A DNA stretch of 64,000 bases, taken from positions 1 through 64,000 of the forward strand of contig NZ_QEQQ01000025.1 of assembly GCF_003097235.1 (NCBI RefSeq), read 5' to 3'. The stretch is from Pseudomonas sp. CC120222-01a. Its GTDB lineage: Bacteria; Pseudomonadota; Gammaproteobacteria; Pseudomonadales; Pseudomonadaceae. Positions 42,823-50,242 of the stretch are shown piece after piece (the stretch's first letter is position 1; the number at the start of each line of letters is the position of its first letter). Below the pieces are notes generated by a model. That model made no database searches and was not told the DNA's origin. It was given only the letters and a program-made list of their open reading frames with translations. Position numbers and translations under genes: made by a program.

Positions 42823-43473
42823 ATGCGCGTAATTCTGCTGGGAGCTCCCGGGGCCGGTAAAGGTACTCAGGCAAAGTTCATCACCGAGAAGTTCGGTATT
42901 CCACAGATCTCCACCGGCGACATGCTGCGTGCCGCCGTCAAGGCCGGTACCCCACTGGGCCTGGAACTGAAGAAAGTCATGGATGCCGGCCAGCTGGTTT
43001 CCGACGAGCTGATCATCAGCCTGGTCAAGGAGCGCATCGCCCAGCCGGATTGCGCCAATGGCTGCCTGTTCGACGGCTTCCCGCGCACCATTCCACAGGC
43101 TGAAGCCATGGTTGCTGCCGGCGTGGACATCGACGCCGTGGTCGAAATCGCCGTCGACGACGAAGAAATCGTCGGCCGTATGGCTGGCCGCCGTGTGCAC
43201 CTGGCCTCGGGCCGCACCTACCACATTCAGTACAACCCGCCGAAAGTGGAAGGCAAGGACGACGTCACCGGCGAAGACCTGATCCAGCGCGACGACGACA
43301 AGGAAGAAACCGTGCGTCACCGCCTGTCGGTCTACCACAGCCAGACCAAGCCACTGGTGGACTTCTACCAGAAGCTGTCGGCCGCCAACGCCGGCAAGCC
43401 GAAGTACAGCCACATCGAAGGCGTCGGCTCGGTCGAGTCGATCACCGCCAAGGTGCTGGCAGCCCTGAGCTGA
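42823..43473 (+). CDS. adk: Adenylate kinase
   Basis: The 216-residue enzyme interconverts ATP + AMP and 2 ADP. The P-loop GAPGAGKGT is at residues 7-15. The AMP-binding region STGDMLRAAVKAGTPLG, the DGFPRTIPQAE motif and the long-form lid (RMAGRRVHLASGRTYHIQYNPPK) without zinc Cys are all seen. A gaggag Shine-Dalgarno sequence lies seven bases before the ATG. A composite BIME follows. Confidence 0.97.
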   Translation: MRVILLGAPGAGKGTQAKFITEKFGIPQISTGDMLRAAVKAGTPLGLELKKVMDAGQLVSDELIISLVKERIAQPDCANGCLFDGFPRTIPQAEAMVAAGVDIDAVVEIAVDDEEIVGRMAGRRVHLASGRTYHIQYNPPKVEGKDDVTGEDLIQRDDDKEETVRHRLSVYHSQTKPLVDFYQKLSAANAGKPKYSHIEGVGSVESITAKVLAALS

Positions 43474-43503
43474 TCCAACGCCTGACGCAACGGCCGCTTT
43501 TTT

Positions 43504-43634
43504 GTGGGAGCGGCCTTGCGTCGCGAAAGGGCTGCAGAGCAGCCCCTCGATTTTTGCCGTGTCGCTGACATCCTGGGGCTGCTTCGCAGCCCTTTCCGAC
43601 CGGTGCGGCGTTCCGACAAGGCCGCTCCCACAGG
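43504..43634. repeat. Composite BIME with extended right REP
   Basis: A REP (43504-43531), mini-hairpin GGGCTGC-AGA-GCAGCCC (43529-43545), spacer, mini-hairpin GGGCTGC-TTC-GCAGCCC (43576-43592) and an inverted REP (43589-43634) lie in order. The second REP carries an extra stretch, ccgaccggtgcggcg. The element lies between adk and tsaB. Confidence 0.88.
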
Positions 43635-43690
43635 GGCCGCAGCTGCTCTATAATGCCGCTCTTTTCCCCTAGCACCTGGATACCCGTTCG

Positions 43691-44365
43691 ATGACCACCC
43701 TGCTGGCCCTGGATACCGCCACCGAAGCCTGTTCCGTTGCGCTGTTGCATGACGGCAAGGTAACCAGCCATTACGAGGTGATCCCGCGCATGCATGCGCA
43801 GAAGCTGCTGCCGATGATCAAGCAGCTGCTGGCGGACTCCGGCGTGGCACTGAATGCACTGGATGCCATCGCCTTCGGCCGTGGCCCGGGCGCGTTCACC
43901 GGGGTGCGCATCGCCATCGGTGTGGTGCAGGGCCTGGCGTTTGCGCTGGAGCGCCCGGTACTGCCGGTGTCCAACCTGGCCGCGCTGGCCCAGGGCGCAT
44001 TGCGCGAGCACGGCGTGCAGCAGGTGGCCGCAGCCATCGATGCGCGCATGGATGAAGTGTACTGGGGGTGCTACAAGGCCGAAGCCGGCGAAATGCACCT
44101 GCAGGGCCTGGAAGCCGTACTGCCGCCAGAGCGCGTAGCCTTGCCTGAAGGCAGCAGCGGTGACTGGTACGGTGCCGGTACCGGCTGGGGCTATGCCGAG
44201 CGCCTGGCAGTGCAGGCCAGTGCCAGCAACCCCGCGGCACTGCCCAATGCGCTGGACATCCTCAGCCTGGCCAATTTCGCCTGGGCCCGTGGCGAGGCAA
44301 TCGTCGCCGAACAGGCGCAACCGGTTTACTTGCGCGATAATGTAGCTACACCCAAGGCGCGCTGA
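43691..44365 (+). CDS. tsaB: tRNA threonylcarbamoyladenosine synthesis protein TsaB
   Basis: The 224-residue ASKHA-fold protein (YeaZ) is the partner of TsaD in making t6A37 of ANN-decoding tRNAs. The N-terminal LLALDTATEACSVALLHDGK and the FGRGPGAFTGVRIAIGVVQGLA motif are typical. It lacks its own catalytic metal site and acts as a dimerisation platform. The length is normal. It starts at an ATG after the BIME downstream of adk. Confidence 0.95.
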   Translation: MTTLLALDTATEACSVALLHDGKVTSHYEVIPRMHAQKLLPMIKQLLADSGVALNALDAIAFGRGPGAFTGVRIAIGVVQGLAFALERPVLPVSNLAALAQGALREHGVQQVAAAIDARMDEVYWGCYKAEAGEMHLQGLEAVLPPERVALPEGSSGDWYGAGTGWGYAERLAVQASASNPAALPNALDILSLANFAWARGEAIVAEQAQPVYLRDNVATPKAR

Positions 44366-44496
44366 GTGCTGTTCGTCGGTTATCGCGGTTGACGATAAAA
44401 CCTTCGGCGCAAACTGTGGTCCAGTTATCACTCGAGCATTAGCGACGGAACTCTGATGCTGCTAAATTGCCATCATTGGTCCTGAGTGCTCACACC

Positions 44497-44784
44497 ATGC
44501 GTATCGACGGTTTCTCATCGCAGTCCTACCCGATCAAGCGCACCCCGCGCAAAGGTGCGGTGCGCGACGAGAACGTTGACGATGCCGAGCTGATCGAAGA
44601 GAGCGAAGTCACCCAAGAGGCTTCTGCACGTCGTCGCCCGTCGGGCCTGCCGGCTCGCCAGCAGGACATGGTATTCCCCCGCGCCCGTGACCGGCGCACT
44701 GCCACTGCGCTGGCCAGCTACCTCAGCACGGCCGGTTTTACCGACTGGGACATGGAAGTACTGGGGCTCGACCTGTACATTTGA
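44497..44784 (+). CDS. Small conserved hypothetical protein
   Basis: The 95-residue protein is mostly charged and without membrane segments (MRIDGFSSQSYPIKRTPRKG, then an acidic stretch, then RDRRTATALASYLSTAGFTD). No family is recognised. It lies 3 bp before the DUF72 gene on the same strand, which suggests co-translation. The ATG at 44497 is preferred; the ten-codon upstream extension is not supported by a Shine-Dalgarno sequence. Confidence 0.65.
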   Translation: MRIDGFSSQSYPIKRTPRKGAVRDENVDDAELIEESEVTQEASARRRPSGLPARQQDMVFPRARDRRTATALASYLSTAGFTDWDMEVLGLDLYI

Positions 44785-44787
44785 TGG

Positions 44788-45657
44788 ATGAATCCATCAC
44801 CCCTGCCTTATTTTGTAGGTTGCCCGTCCTGGAGCGAGAACGCCTGGCGCGACTACCTGTATCCCGCCGACGCCAATACCAATGAAATGCTTGGCTACTA
44901 CAGCCAGGTATTCAACGCCGTCGAGGGCAACACCACGTTCTATGCGCGCCCCGCACCCGGCACTGTCGCCCGATGGGCGCAGGTCATGCCCGCGCACTTC
45001 CGCTTCACTGCCAAATTTCCCAGGGATATCAGCCACGAAGGCGACCTGCGCGATCAGCTGGAGCCTGCCTTCGACTTCACCCGCCTGATGGCTCCGCTGG
45101 GCCAGCGTGTATCGCCGTACTGGCTGCAACTCTCGGCCCAGTTCAGCCCCGCACGGCTGGGCGAGCTGTGCCATTTTCTCGACGAAATCGGCGTGCCGGT
45201 GGCCGTGGAGGTGCGCAACCAGGCGTTCTTCGCCAAGGGCGAGGAAGAGCGGCTGCTCAACCGCCTGCTGCATGAGCGCGGCGTGGAGCGCATCTGCCTC
45301 GACCCCCGTGCCCTGTTCAGCTGCACCTCACGCGACCCCGCCGTGCTGCACGCGCAGTCGAAAAAGCCCAAGGTGCCTCCGCGCCCCGCGGCTTTCAGCC
45401 AGCACCCGCAGGTGCGCTTTATCGGCCATCCGCAGCTTGAGGCCAACGAGACCTTCCTCACCCCTTGGGTGGACAAGGTCGCCGCCTGGATCGAGGAGGG
45501 GCGCAACCCCTATGTGTTCCTGCACACGTCCGACAACCGCCTGGCCGCGGCCCTGGCACAGCGTTTCCACCAACGGCTGATGGCCCGCCTGCCTGGCCTG
45601 GCACCTTTGCCTGAATTGCCGCGCGCCCCCGAGGTCGAACAACTGGGACTACTCTGA
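44788..45657 (+). CDS. DUF72 (YecE-family) protein
   Basis: The 289-residue TIM-barrel-like protein has the DUF72 motifs VGCPSWSENAWRDYLYP, YSQVFNAVEGNTTFYARP, FTAKFPRDISH and FLHTSDNR. The biochemical role of the family is not established. The gene lies in a same-strand cluster with a small hypothetical and a PEP-mutase-like gene. The start ATG follows the preceding stop closely. Confidence 0.88.
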   Translation: MNPSPLPYFVGCPSWSENAWRDYLYPADANTNEMLGYYSQVFNAVEGNTTFYARPAPGTVARWAQVMPAHFRFTAKFPRDISHEGDLRDQLEPAFDFTRLMAPLGQRVSPYWLQLSAQFSPARLGELCHFLDEIGVPVAVEVRNQAFFAKGEEERLLNRLLHERGVERICLDPRALFSCTSRDPAVLHAQSKKPKVPPRPAAFSQHPQVRFIGHPQLEANETFLTPWVDKVAAWIEEGRNPYVFLHTSDNRLAAALAQRFHQRLMARLPGLAPLPELPRAPEVEQLGLL

Positions 45658-45685
45658 CCATTCCCAGACCCCGGAGGTTGTGACC

Positions 45686-46516
45686 ATGGATGTACAGACC
45701 CTGCGAGCCCAAGCCTTCAAGGCACTGCATGAGCGTGATGGCGCCTTCGTCATTCCCAACCCCTGGGATGCCGGCTCCGCCAAGCTGCTGGCCAGCCTCG
45801 GCTTCGAAGCATTGGCCACCACCAGCGCAGGCCTGGCCTTCAGCCTCGGGCGACCGGATGCCGAAGGCGCCTTGAGCCTGGACGATACTCTGGACAATGC
45901 CGGCGTGATCGTCGATGCCACCGCTTTGCCGGTAGCCGCCGACCTTGAAAACGGCTTTGGCGACTTGCCCGAGGACTGTGCGCAGACCATCCTGCGTGCC
46001 GCTGAAGTAGGGCTGGTCGGCGGGTCGATCGAGGATGCCAGTGGCCGTGCCGATGCGCCGATCTATGACTTCGAACTGGCCGTGGCGCGGGTGCGGGCCG
46101 CAGTGCAGGCCGCCCGCAGCCTGCCATTCCCGTTCACCCTGTGTGCCCGCGCGGAAAACCTGCTGCACGGGCGCATGGATCTGGATGACACCATCCTGCG
46201 GCTGCAGGCCTTTGCCGAGGCCGGTGCCGACGTGCTCTATGCACCGGGGCTGCGCAGTGTCGATGAGGTGCGAGCCGTGGTGCAGGCCGTGGCGCCGAAG
46301 CCAGTCAATGTGCTGATGGGCCTGGCGGGTGTGCCATTGAGCGTCAACCAGTTGCAGGACCTGGGCGTGCGTCGGATCAGTGTCGGTTCATCGTTGGCCC
46401 GGGCAGCGCTGGGCGCGTTCCAGCGAGCGGCTCTGGAGATTCGAGATCAGGGCACATTCAGTTATGGCGAACAGGCTTTGCCGTTCGCCCAACTCAACGA
46501 CCTGTTCCGCCGTTGA
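45686..46516 (+). CDS. Isocitrate lyase/PEP mutase-family protein
   Basis: The 276-residue TIM-barrel enzyme has FVIPNPWDAGSAKLLASLGFEALATTSAG, a Mg-site-like LPVAADLENGFG and FTLCARAENLLHG. These are features of the ICL/PEPM superfamily. The classic lyase Cys loop (KKCGH) is absent, so it is not isocitrate lyase. Carboxyphosphonoenolpyruvate mutase-like or oxaloacetate-decarboxylase-like activity is possible. The ATG at 45686 is set by ggagg eight bases upstream; the GTG two codons earlier is too close to it. Confidence 0.82.
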   Translation: MDVQTLRAQAFKALHERDGAFVIPNPWDAGSAKLLASLGFEALATTSAGLAFSLGRPDAEGALSLDDTLDNAGVIVDATALPVAADLENGFGDLPEDCAQTILRAAEVGLVGGSIEDASGRADAPIYDFELAVARVRAAVQAARSLPFPFTLCARAENLLHGRMDLDDTILRLQAFAEAGADVLYAPGLRSVDEVRAVVQAVAPKPVNVLMGLAGVPLSVNQLQDLGVRRISVGSSLARAALGAFQRAALEIRDQGTFSYGEQALPFAQLNDLFRR

Positions 46517-46545
46517 TGCGCCATGCGCGCAGGGATGCTGCTATG

Positions 46546-46646
46546 CGGGCTGCGACAGTTTGAGCACGGTGCTGGGGCCGGACTACAACACTGCCGACCA
46601 CAATCACGTTCACCTGGGCGTGGGGCGTTGGCTGGTCTGCCGCTGA
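46546..46646 (+). pseudogene. Remnant of an extensin-like protein gene (C-terminus only)
   Basis: The frame ends LSTVLGPDYNTADHNHVHL followed by GVGRWLVCR and a TGA at 46644. This matches the conserved C-terminus of extensin-like domain proteins (TVLGPDYN.AHADH.HL). Nothing upstream continues the domain, because the preceding 30 bp run into the end of the PEP-mutase-like gene. It is therefore a 3' fragment of about 33 codons left after deletion. Confidence 0.65.
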
Positions 46647-46648
46647 TC

Positions 46649-47269
46649 TCAGGCGTGGACGCGAACGTTGTTCAGCACCACTGGGCGCGCCCAGTGCATG
46701 TCGAACTCAAGGGCGTTCTGCTGCTTGGCCAGGGTCGCCTCGTCAAACGGCTCGGGCGCGGGATCGAGCAAGTTCATCTCGAATTCGGCGATCGGCAGGT
46801 GCAGCGGGCGTGGCGAAGGGCCTGGGCCTGGCTCGGGGAGCGGGTGGCCTTGGCTCATCACCACCGGGCGCAGCCAGTTGTTGCTGATGTCGAGCTGGCG
46901 CTGCTGCTGGATCATCTCGGCGACGCTGAACGGCTCTGGCGCCGGCTCCAGCAGGTTGGCCTCGAGCTCCGCCTTGGGCAGGAACAGGGGCTCGGGCGGT
47001 GCGACGATGGTGTCTTGCACCGGGCAGGCGCGCTGGGTTTCGATCATGGCCAGGGCCTTGGCCCCGCCGATCGGCTCGCCGCTGTCCTGATCGTACTGCA
47101 CCATCGCCTGGCTGACGCTGTCCGGCTCTTCTGCCTGCTGCTCGGCCATCGCGCGGGCGAAGAAATCCTGCCACAGGTGGCTGACGCCCCCGAGTGCCTG
47201 GGTATTCTGCCGACCGTAGTTGCCGACAGGCGACAAGTAGGTCAAACCGATGGGAAGAGTATCTGTCAT
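46649..47269 (-). CDS. Conserved hypothetical protein with internal duplication
   Basis: The 206-residue Pro/Glu-rich cytoplasmic protein has no membrane segment. Its second half holds two copies of a unit of about 44 residues: PKAELEANLLEPAPEPF...NNWLRPVV and PIAEFEMNLLDPAPEPF...MHWARPVV, separated by a Pro-rich linker (PLPEPGPGPSPRP). No family is recognised. The start MTDTLPIGLTYLSPVG (ATG at 47269) is chosen over a longer frame that crosses a hairpin. It is divergent from rsmJ. Confidence 0.65.
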   Translation of the reverse strand: MTDTLPIGLTYLSPVGNYGRQNTQALGGVSHLWQDFFARAMAEQQAEEPDSVSQAMVQYDQDSGEPIGGAKALAMIETQRACPVQDTIVAPPEPLFLPKAELEANLLEPAPEPFSVAEMIQQQRQLDISNNWLRPVVMSQGHPLPEPGPGPSPRPLHLPIAEFEMNLLDPAPEPFDEATLAKQQNALEFDMHWARPVVLNNVRVHA

Positions 47270-47314
47270 GGCAGTCGTGCGCGCTGTGCTCTGGCAGAAT
47301 AGCGGGATATTGCC

Positions 47315-47339
47315 TGTATCGGCCGTGGCGGCCGATACA
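47315..47339. other. Dyad between divergent genes
   Basis: TGTATCGGCC-GTGGC-GGCCGATACA is a perfect 10-bp inverted repeat without a T-run. It lies midway between a minus-strand hypothetical gene and rsmJ, so an operator is as likely as an RNA hairpin. Confidence 0.5.
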
Positions 47340-47372
47340 TGAGGGGCAGGGTTCAATTTCTAGGTGTGAATG

Positions 47373-48149
47373 ATGGAAGAGCAGGGCACAGGTATCCGCG
47401 TCGAGGCGCTGTCGGCTGAATTCGAGGCGCAGGCTGCCGCATGGGCCGAGCGCCTGGCGCTGCCACTGCAGGACGATGCTGCCGGTTTTGCCGTGCAGCT
47501 GGGCGTTGATGGCCTGCAGATCCAGCAGTTGGGCCCGCAGGCACCGGGGCCGGTGCGGGTGGACTTTGTCGACGGCCAGGCTGCCCATCGGCGCCAGTTT
47601 GGCGGTGGCAACGGGCAGATGATTGCCAAGGCGGTCGGTATCGCCCAGGGCGTGCGGCCTCAGGTGCTGGATGCCACGGCAGGCCTTGGCAAGGATGCGT
47701 TCGTGTTGGCCAGCCTGGGCTGCCAGATGACCTTGATCGAACGCCAGCCGCTGATTGCCGCATTGCTGGAAGATGGCTTGGCGCGGGCCCGCCTGGATGA
47801 AGAGGTGGGGCCGATAGTCGGGCGCATGCGCCTGCTGACGGGTAACGCCATCGAGCGTATGCGCAGTTGGGAAGGCGAGCCGCCGCAGGTGATCTACCTC
47901 GACCCAATGTTCCCGCACCGTGACAAGAGCGCCTTGGTGAAGAAGGAAATGCGCGTGTTCCGGCCCTTGGTCGGTGATGACCTGGACGCCCCGGCGCTGC
48001 TCGAAGCTGCGCTGGCGCTGGCCAGTCACCGAGTGGTGGTGAAGCGGCCGCGCAAGGCACCGATCATCGATGGGCCGAAGCCGAGCCACAGCCTGGAAGG
48101 CAAGTCGAGCCGGTATGACATCTATCCGAAGAAAGCATTGAAGGCTTGA
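47373..48149 (+). CDS. rsmJ: 16S rRNA (guanine1516-N2)-methyltransferase RsmJ
   Basis: The 258-residue SAM-dependent enzyme has VLDATAGLGKDAFVLASLG (SAM loop) and QVIYLDPMFPHRDKSALVKKEM (catalytic DPMFP motif), plus the family ending KSSRYDIYPKKAL. It modifies G1516 of 16S rRNA. The second of two adjacent ATG codons is preferred because it lies six bases from taggtg. Confidence 0.93.
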   Translation: MEEQGTGIRVEALSAEFEAQAAAWAERLALPLQDDAAGFAVQLGVDGLQIQQLGPQAPGPVRVDFVDGQAAHRRQFGGGNGQMIAKAVGIAQGVRPQVLDATAGLGKDAFVLASLGCQMTLIERQPLIAALLEDGLARARLDEEVGPIVGRMRLLTGNAIERMRSWEGEPPQVIYLDPMFPHRDKSALVKKEMRVFRPLVGDDLDAPALLEAALALASHRVVVKRPRKAPIIDGPKPSHSLEGKSSRYDIYPKKALKA

Positions 48150-48174
48150 TCGCCTGTGAAGTATGTGTGGCCTT

Positions 48175-48308
48175 TGTAGGAGCGGCCTTGTGTCGCGAAA
48201 GGGCCGCATAGCGGCCCCGGCCATCTTCGCTGCGAAGCTGAAAAGTGTGGGGCCGCTTCGCGCCCCTTTCCGACCGGTCCGGCGCCCCGGCAAGGCCGCT
48301 CCTACAGG
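48175..48308. repeat. Composite BIME with extended right REP
   Basis: REP 48175-48203, mini-hairpin GGGCCGC-ATA-GCGGCCC (48201-48217) and inverted REP 48264-48308 are seen. The second REP carries ccgaccggtccggcg, the same extra stretch as the copy at 43.6 kb. It lies between convergent rsmJ and the TetR gene. Confidence 0.88.
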
Positions 48309-48325
48309 GCGTGCGCCGGCCAACT

Positions 48326-48955
48326 TCAGCGTTGGAATGCCCGGATGAACACGCCAACCACCTCGCGCACATGGGCCTCGGCCTCATCCCCCTCCAGCGG
48401 CCCGGCACACCCCAGCAACAGCCGGTAATCCGGCGCACCCTTGATCAGGCAGAAGAAATGCTCCGCCGCCTGCAACGGATTTGCAATCCGCAGCATTCCC
48501 CGCTCGTCGATCCCGCGCAGCAACGCTTCCATCCCCGCCAGCACTCGCTTGGGCCCGGCTTCATAGAAGAACTCGCCAAACCCCGGGTCCTGGCTGCCCA
48601 GCGCCATGATCAGGCGGCTCAACTTCACCGCCTCGTCGCTGCTGATCAGCGCCTGGAAGCTGCGGCCGATGTTCAACAGCACCTCTTCCACCGCCGCCCC
48701 TTCGGGATACTCGAACATCAGGTCAGGCAACTGGTTCTGGCAGGTCGCCATGACCGCCGAGCCGAACAGCGTCTGCTTGTCGGTGAAGTGGCTGTAGACC
48801 GTGAGCTTTGAAACACCTGCCGCCGCAGCGACCGCATCCATGCTGGTGTTGGCGTAGCCAAGGCTGAGGAACAGGGCCTTGGCGGCTTCGAGGATGGCCT
48901 CGCGCTTGGCCAGGTCCTTGGGCCGGCCCGGGCCGATGGGTGCGTCGTTGGACAT
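48326..48955 (-). CDS. mexL: TetR-family repressor of the RND efflux operon, MexL-like
   Basis: The 209-residue protein has the helix-turn-helix REAILEAAKALFLSLGYANTSMDAV...GVSKLTVYSHFTDK at about 18-60. A helical C-terminal domain follows with FFYEAGPKRVLAGME. It is divergent from a MexJ/MexK-like pair, the same layout as P. aeruginosa mexL-mexJ-mexK, and its size fits MexL. It probably binds the dyad at 49086. The ATG at 48955 is used; another at 48967 is possible. The symbol rests on context. Confidence 0.82.
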   Translation of the reverse strand: MSNDAPIGPGRPKDLAKREAILEAAKALFLSLGYANTSMDAVAAAAGVSKLTVYSHFTDKQTLFGSAVMATCQNQLPDLMFEYPEGAAVEEVLLNIGRSFQALISSDEAVKLSRLIMALGSQDPGFGEFFYEAGPKRVLAGMEALLRGIDERGMLRIANPLQAAEHFFCLIKGAPDYRLLLGCAGPLEGDEAEAHVREVVGVFIRAFQR

Positions 48956-49085
48956 TGGAATCCGCATCTGGTTGAAGGGGCGCCCATCTTACCGGCTCGA
49001 ACCGCTTCCGGCTGCAGGTCGCGACCATCGTTAATGTTGATTTTCTTTCCGACGCTGGCTTCCCGGCCTCGGTTCCCTGACTTAA

Positions 49086-49101
49086 TATACTCGCCAGTAT
49101 A
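49086..49101. promoter_or_regulatory. Palindromic operator overlapping the efflux promoter
   Basis: TATACT-CGCC-AGTATA lies 35 bp before the mexJ start. It overlaps a -10-like TATAAA (49098-49103) with CTGACT upstream as a weak -35. It is a natural TetR-type operator for the divergent regulator. Confidence 0.6.
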
Positions 49102-49135
49102 AATATTCGATGTGCTCTTCGCGAAAGGATTCATC

Positions 49136-50236
49136 ATGTTGCGCCATGCCTTGTCCCTCGCTCTGCCTGCCGCTGCCGTGCTATTGCTGGCCGCCTGCGG
49201 CCAGGAAGCCGCGGCCCCTGCCGCACCACGCCCGGCCTTGGTGGTGCAGCCACAGCCGGCCGAAGCCGCTGCCGACAGTTACCCCGGCGAAGTGCGTGCG
49301 CGCTTCGAACCCGAGCTGGCCTTCCGCATCGGCGGCAAGGTCAGCAAGCGCCTGGTGGAGGAAGGGCAGCGGGTCAAGGCCGAGCAGCCGCTGGCTGAGC
49401 TCGACCCGCAAGACGTGCGCCTGCAGCTGGAGGCCAACCGCGCCCAGCTGGCGGCGGCCGAGGCCAATCTGTCGCTGGTGCGCACCGAGCGCGACCGCTA
49501 TCAGAAGCTGCTGGATCGGCAGATGGTCAGCCACTCGCAGTATGACAACGCGGAAAACCTCTACCGTGCAGGCCTCGCTCGGCTGAAACAGGCCAAGGCC
49601 GAGTTCGACGTGGCCGGCAACCAGGCCGAATACGCCGTGTTGCGTGCGCCGCAGGCAGGCGTCATCGCCAAGCGTCAGGTTGAAGTCGGCCAGGTGGTCG
49701 CCGCCGGGCAAACCGTTTTCACACTGGCCGCCGACGGTGAGCGTGAAGTGGCCATCGGCCTGCCGGAACAGCAGTTCGCACGCTTTGCCGTGGGCCAGGA
49801 TGTCAGCGTCGAATTGTGGTCGTACCCCAACGAGCGTTTCCCTGGGCGCATTCGCGAGCTGTCACCTGCTGCCGACCCGCGTTCACGCACGTTCGCCGCT
49901 CGTATTGCCTTCACCTCGGCCAAGGCACCTGCCGAGCTCGGCCAGAGTGCAAGGGTATTCATTGCCCATGATGGGCTGATTCCGCTGGCGGTGCCGTTGT
50001 CGGCCGTCACCGCAGAAAACGGCCAGGCCTACGTCTGGCGGGTCAACAAGGACAGCCGCCTGGAGCGCGCCGTGGTGCGCCTGGGGCCTTATGGCAGCGA
50101 AACCGTGCCGGTGCTCGAAGGCCTGGCGCCGGGCGATTGGGTAGTCGCCGCCGGTGGCCATGTGCTGCGCGAGGGGCAGGAGGTGCGGCCGGTAGATCGC
50201 ACCAACCGCGTGGTGAACCTGACGGCCAAGGAGTAA
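49136..50236 (+). CDS. mexJ: RND efflux periplasmic adaptor lipoprotein, MexJ-like
   Basis: The 366-residue membrane fusion protein has a lipobox LLLAAC (Cys21). Paired lipoyl half-motifs follow (FRIGGKVSKRLVEEGQRVKAEQPLAELDPQD and VLRAPQAGVIAKRQVEVGQVV), with a coiled-coil hairpin at about 100-145 and a beta-barrel domain. It couples the pump MexK to an outer-membrane channel. The start is set by gaaagga six bases before the ATG at 49136; the GTG at 49112 is rejected. The size equals that expected for MexJ. Confidence 0.88.
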   Translation: MLRHALSLALPAAAVLLLAACGQEAAAPAAPRPALVVQPQPAEAAADSYPGEVRARFEPELAFRIGGKVSKRLVEEGQRVKAEQPLAELDPQDVRLQLEANRAQLAAAEANLSLVRTERDRYQKLLDRQMVSHSQYDNAENLYRAGLARLKQAKAEFDVAGNQAEYAVLRAPQAGVIAKRQVEVGQVVAAGQTVFTLAADGEREVAIGLPEQQFARFAVGQDVSVELWSYPNERFPGRIRELSPAADPRSRTFAARIAFTSAKAPAELGQSARVFIAHDGLIPLAVPLSAVTAENGQAYVWRVNKDSRLERAVVRLGPYGSETVPVLEGLAPGDWVVAAGGHVLREGQEVRPVDRTNRVVNLTAKE

Positions 50237-50242
50237 GTCCCG

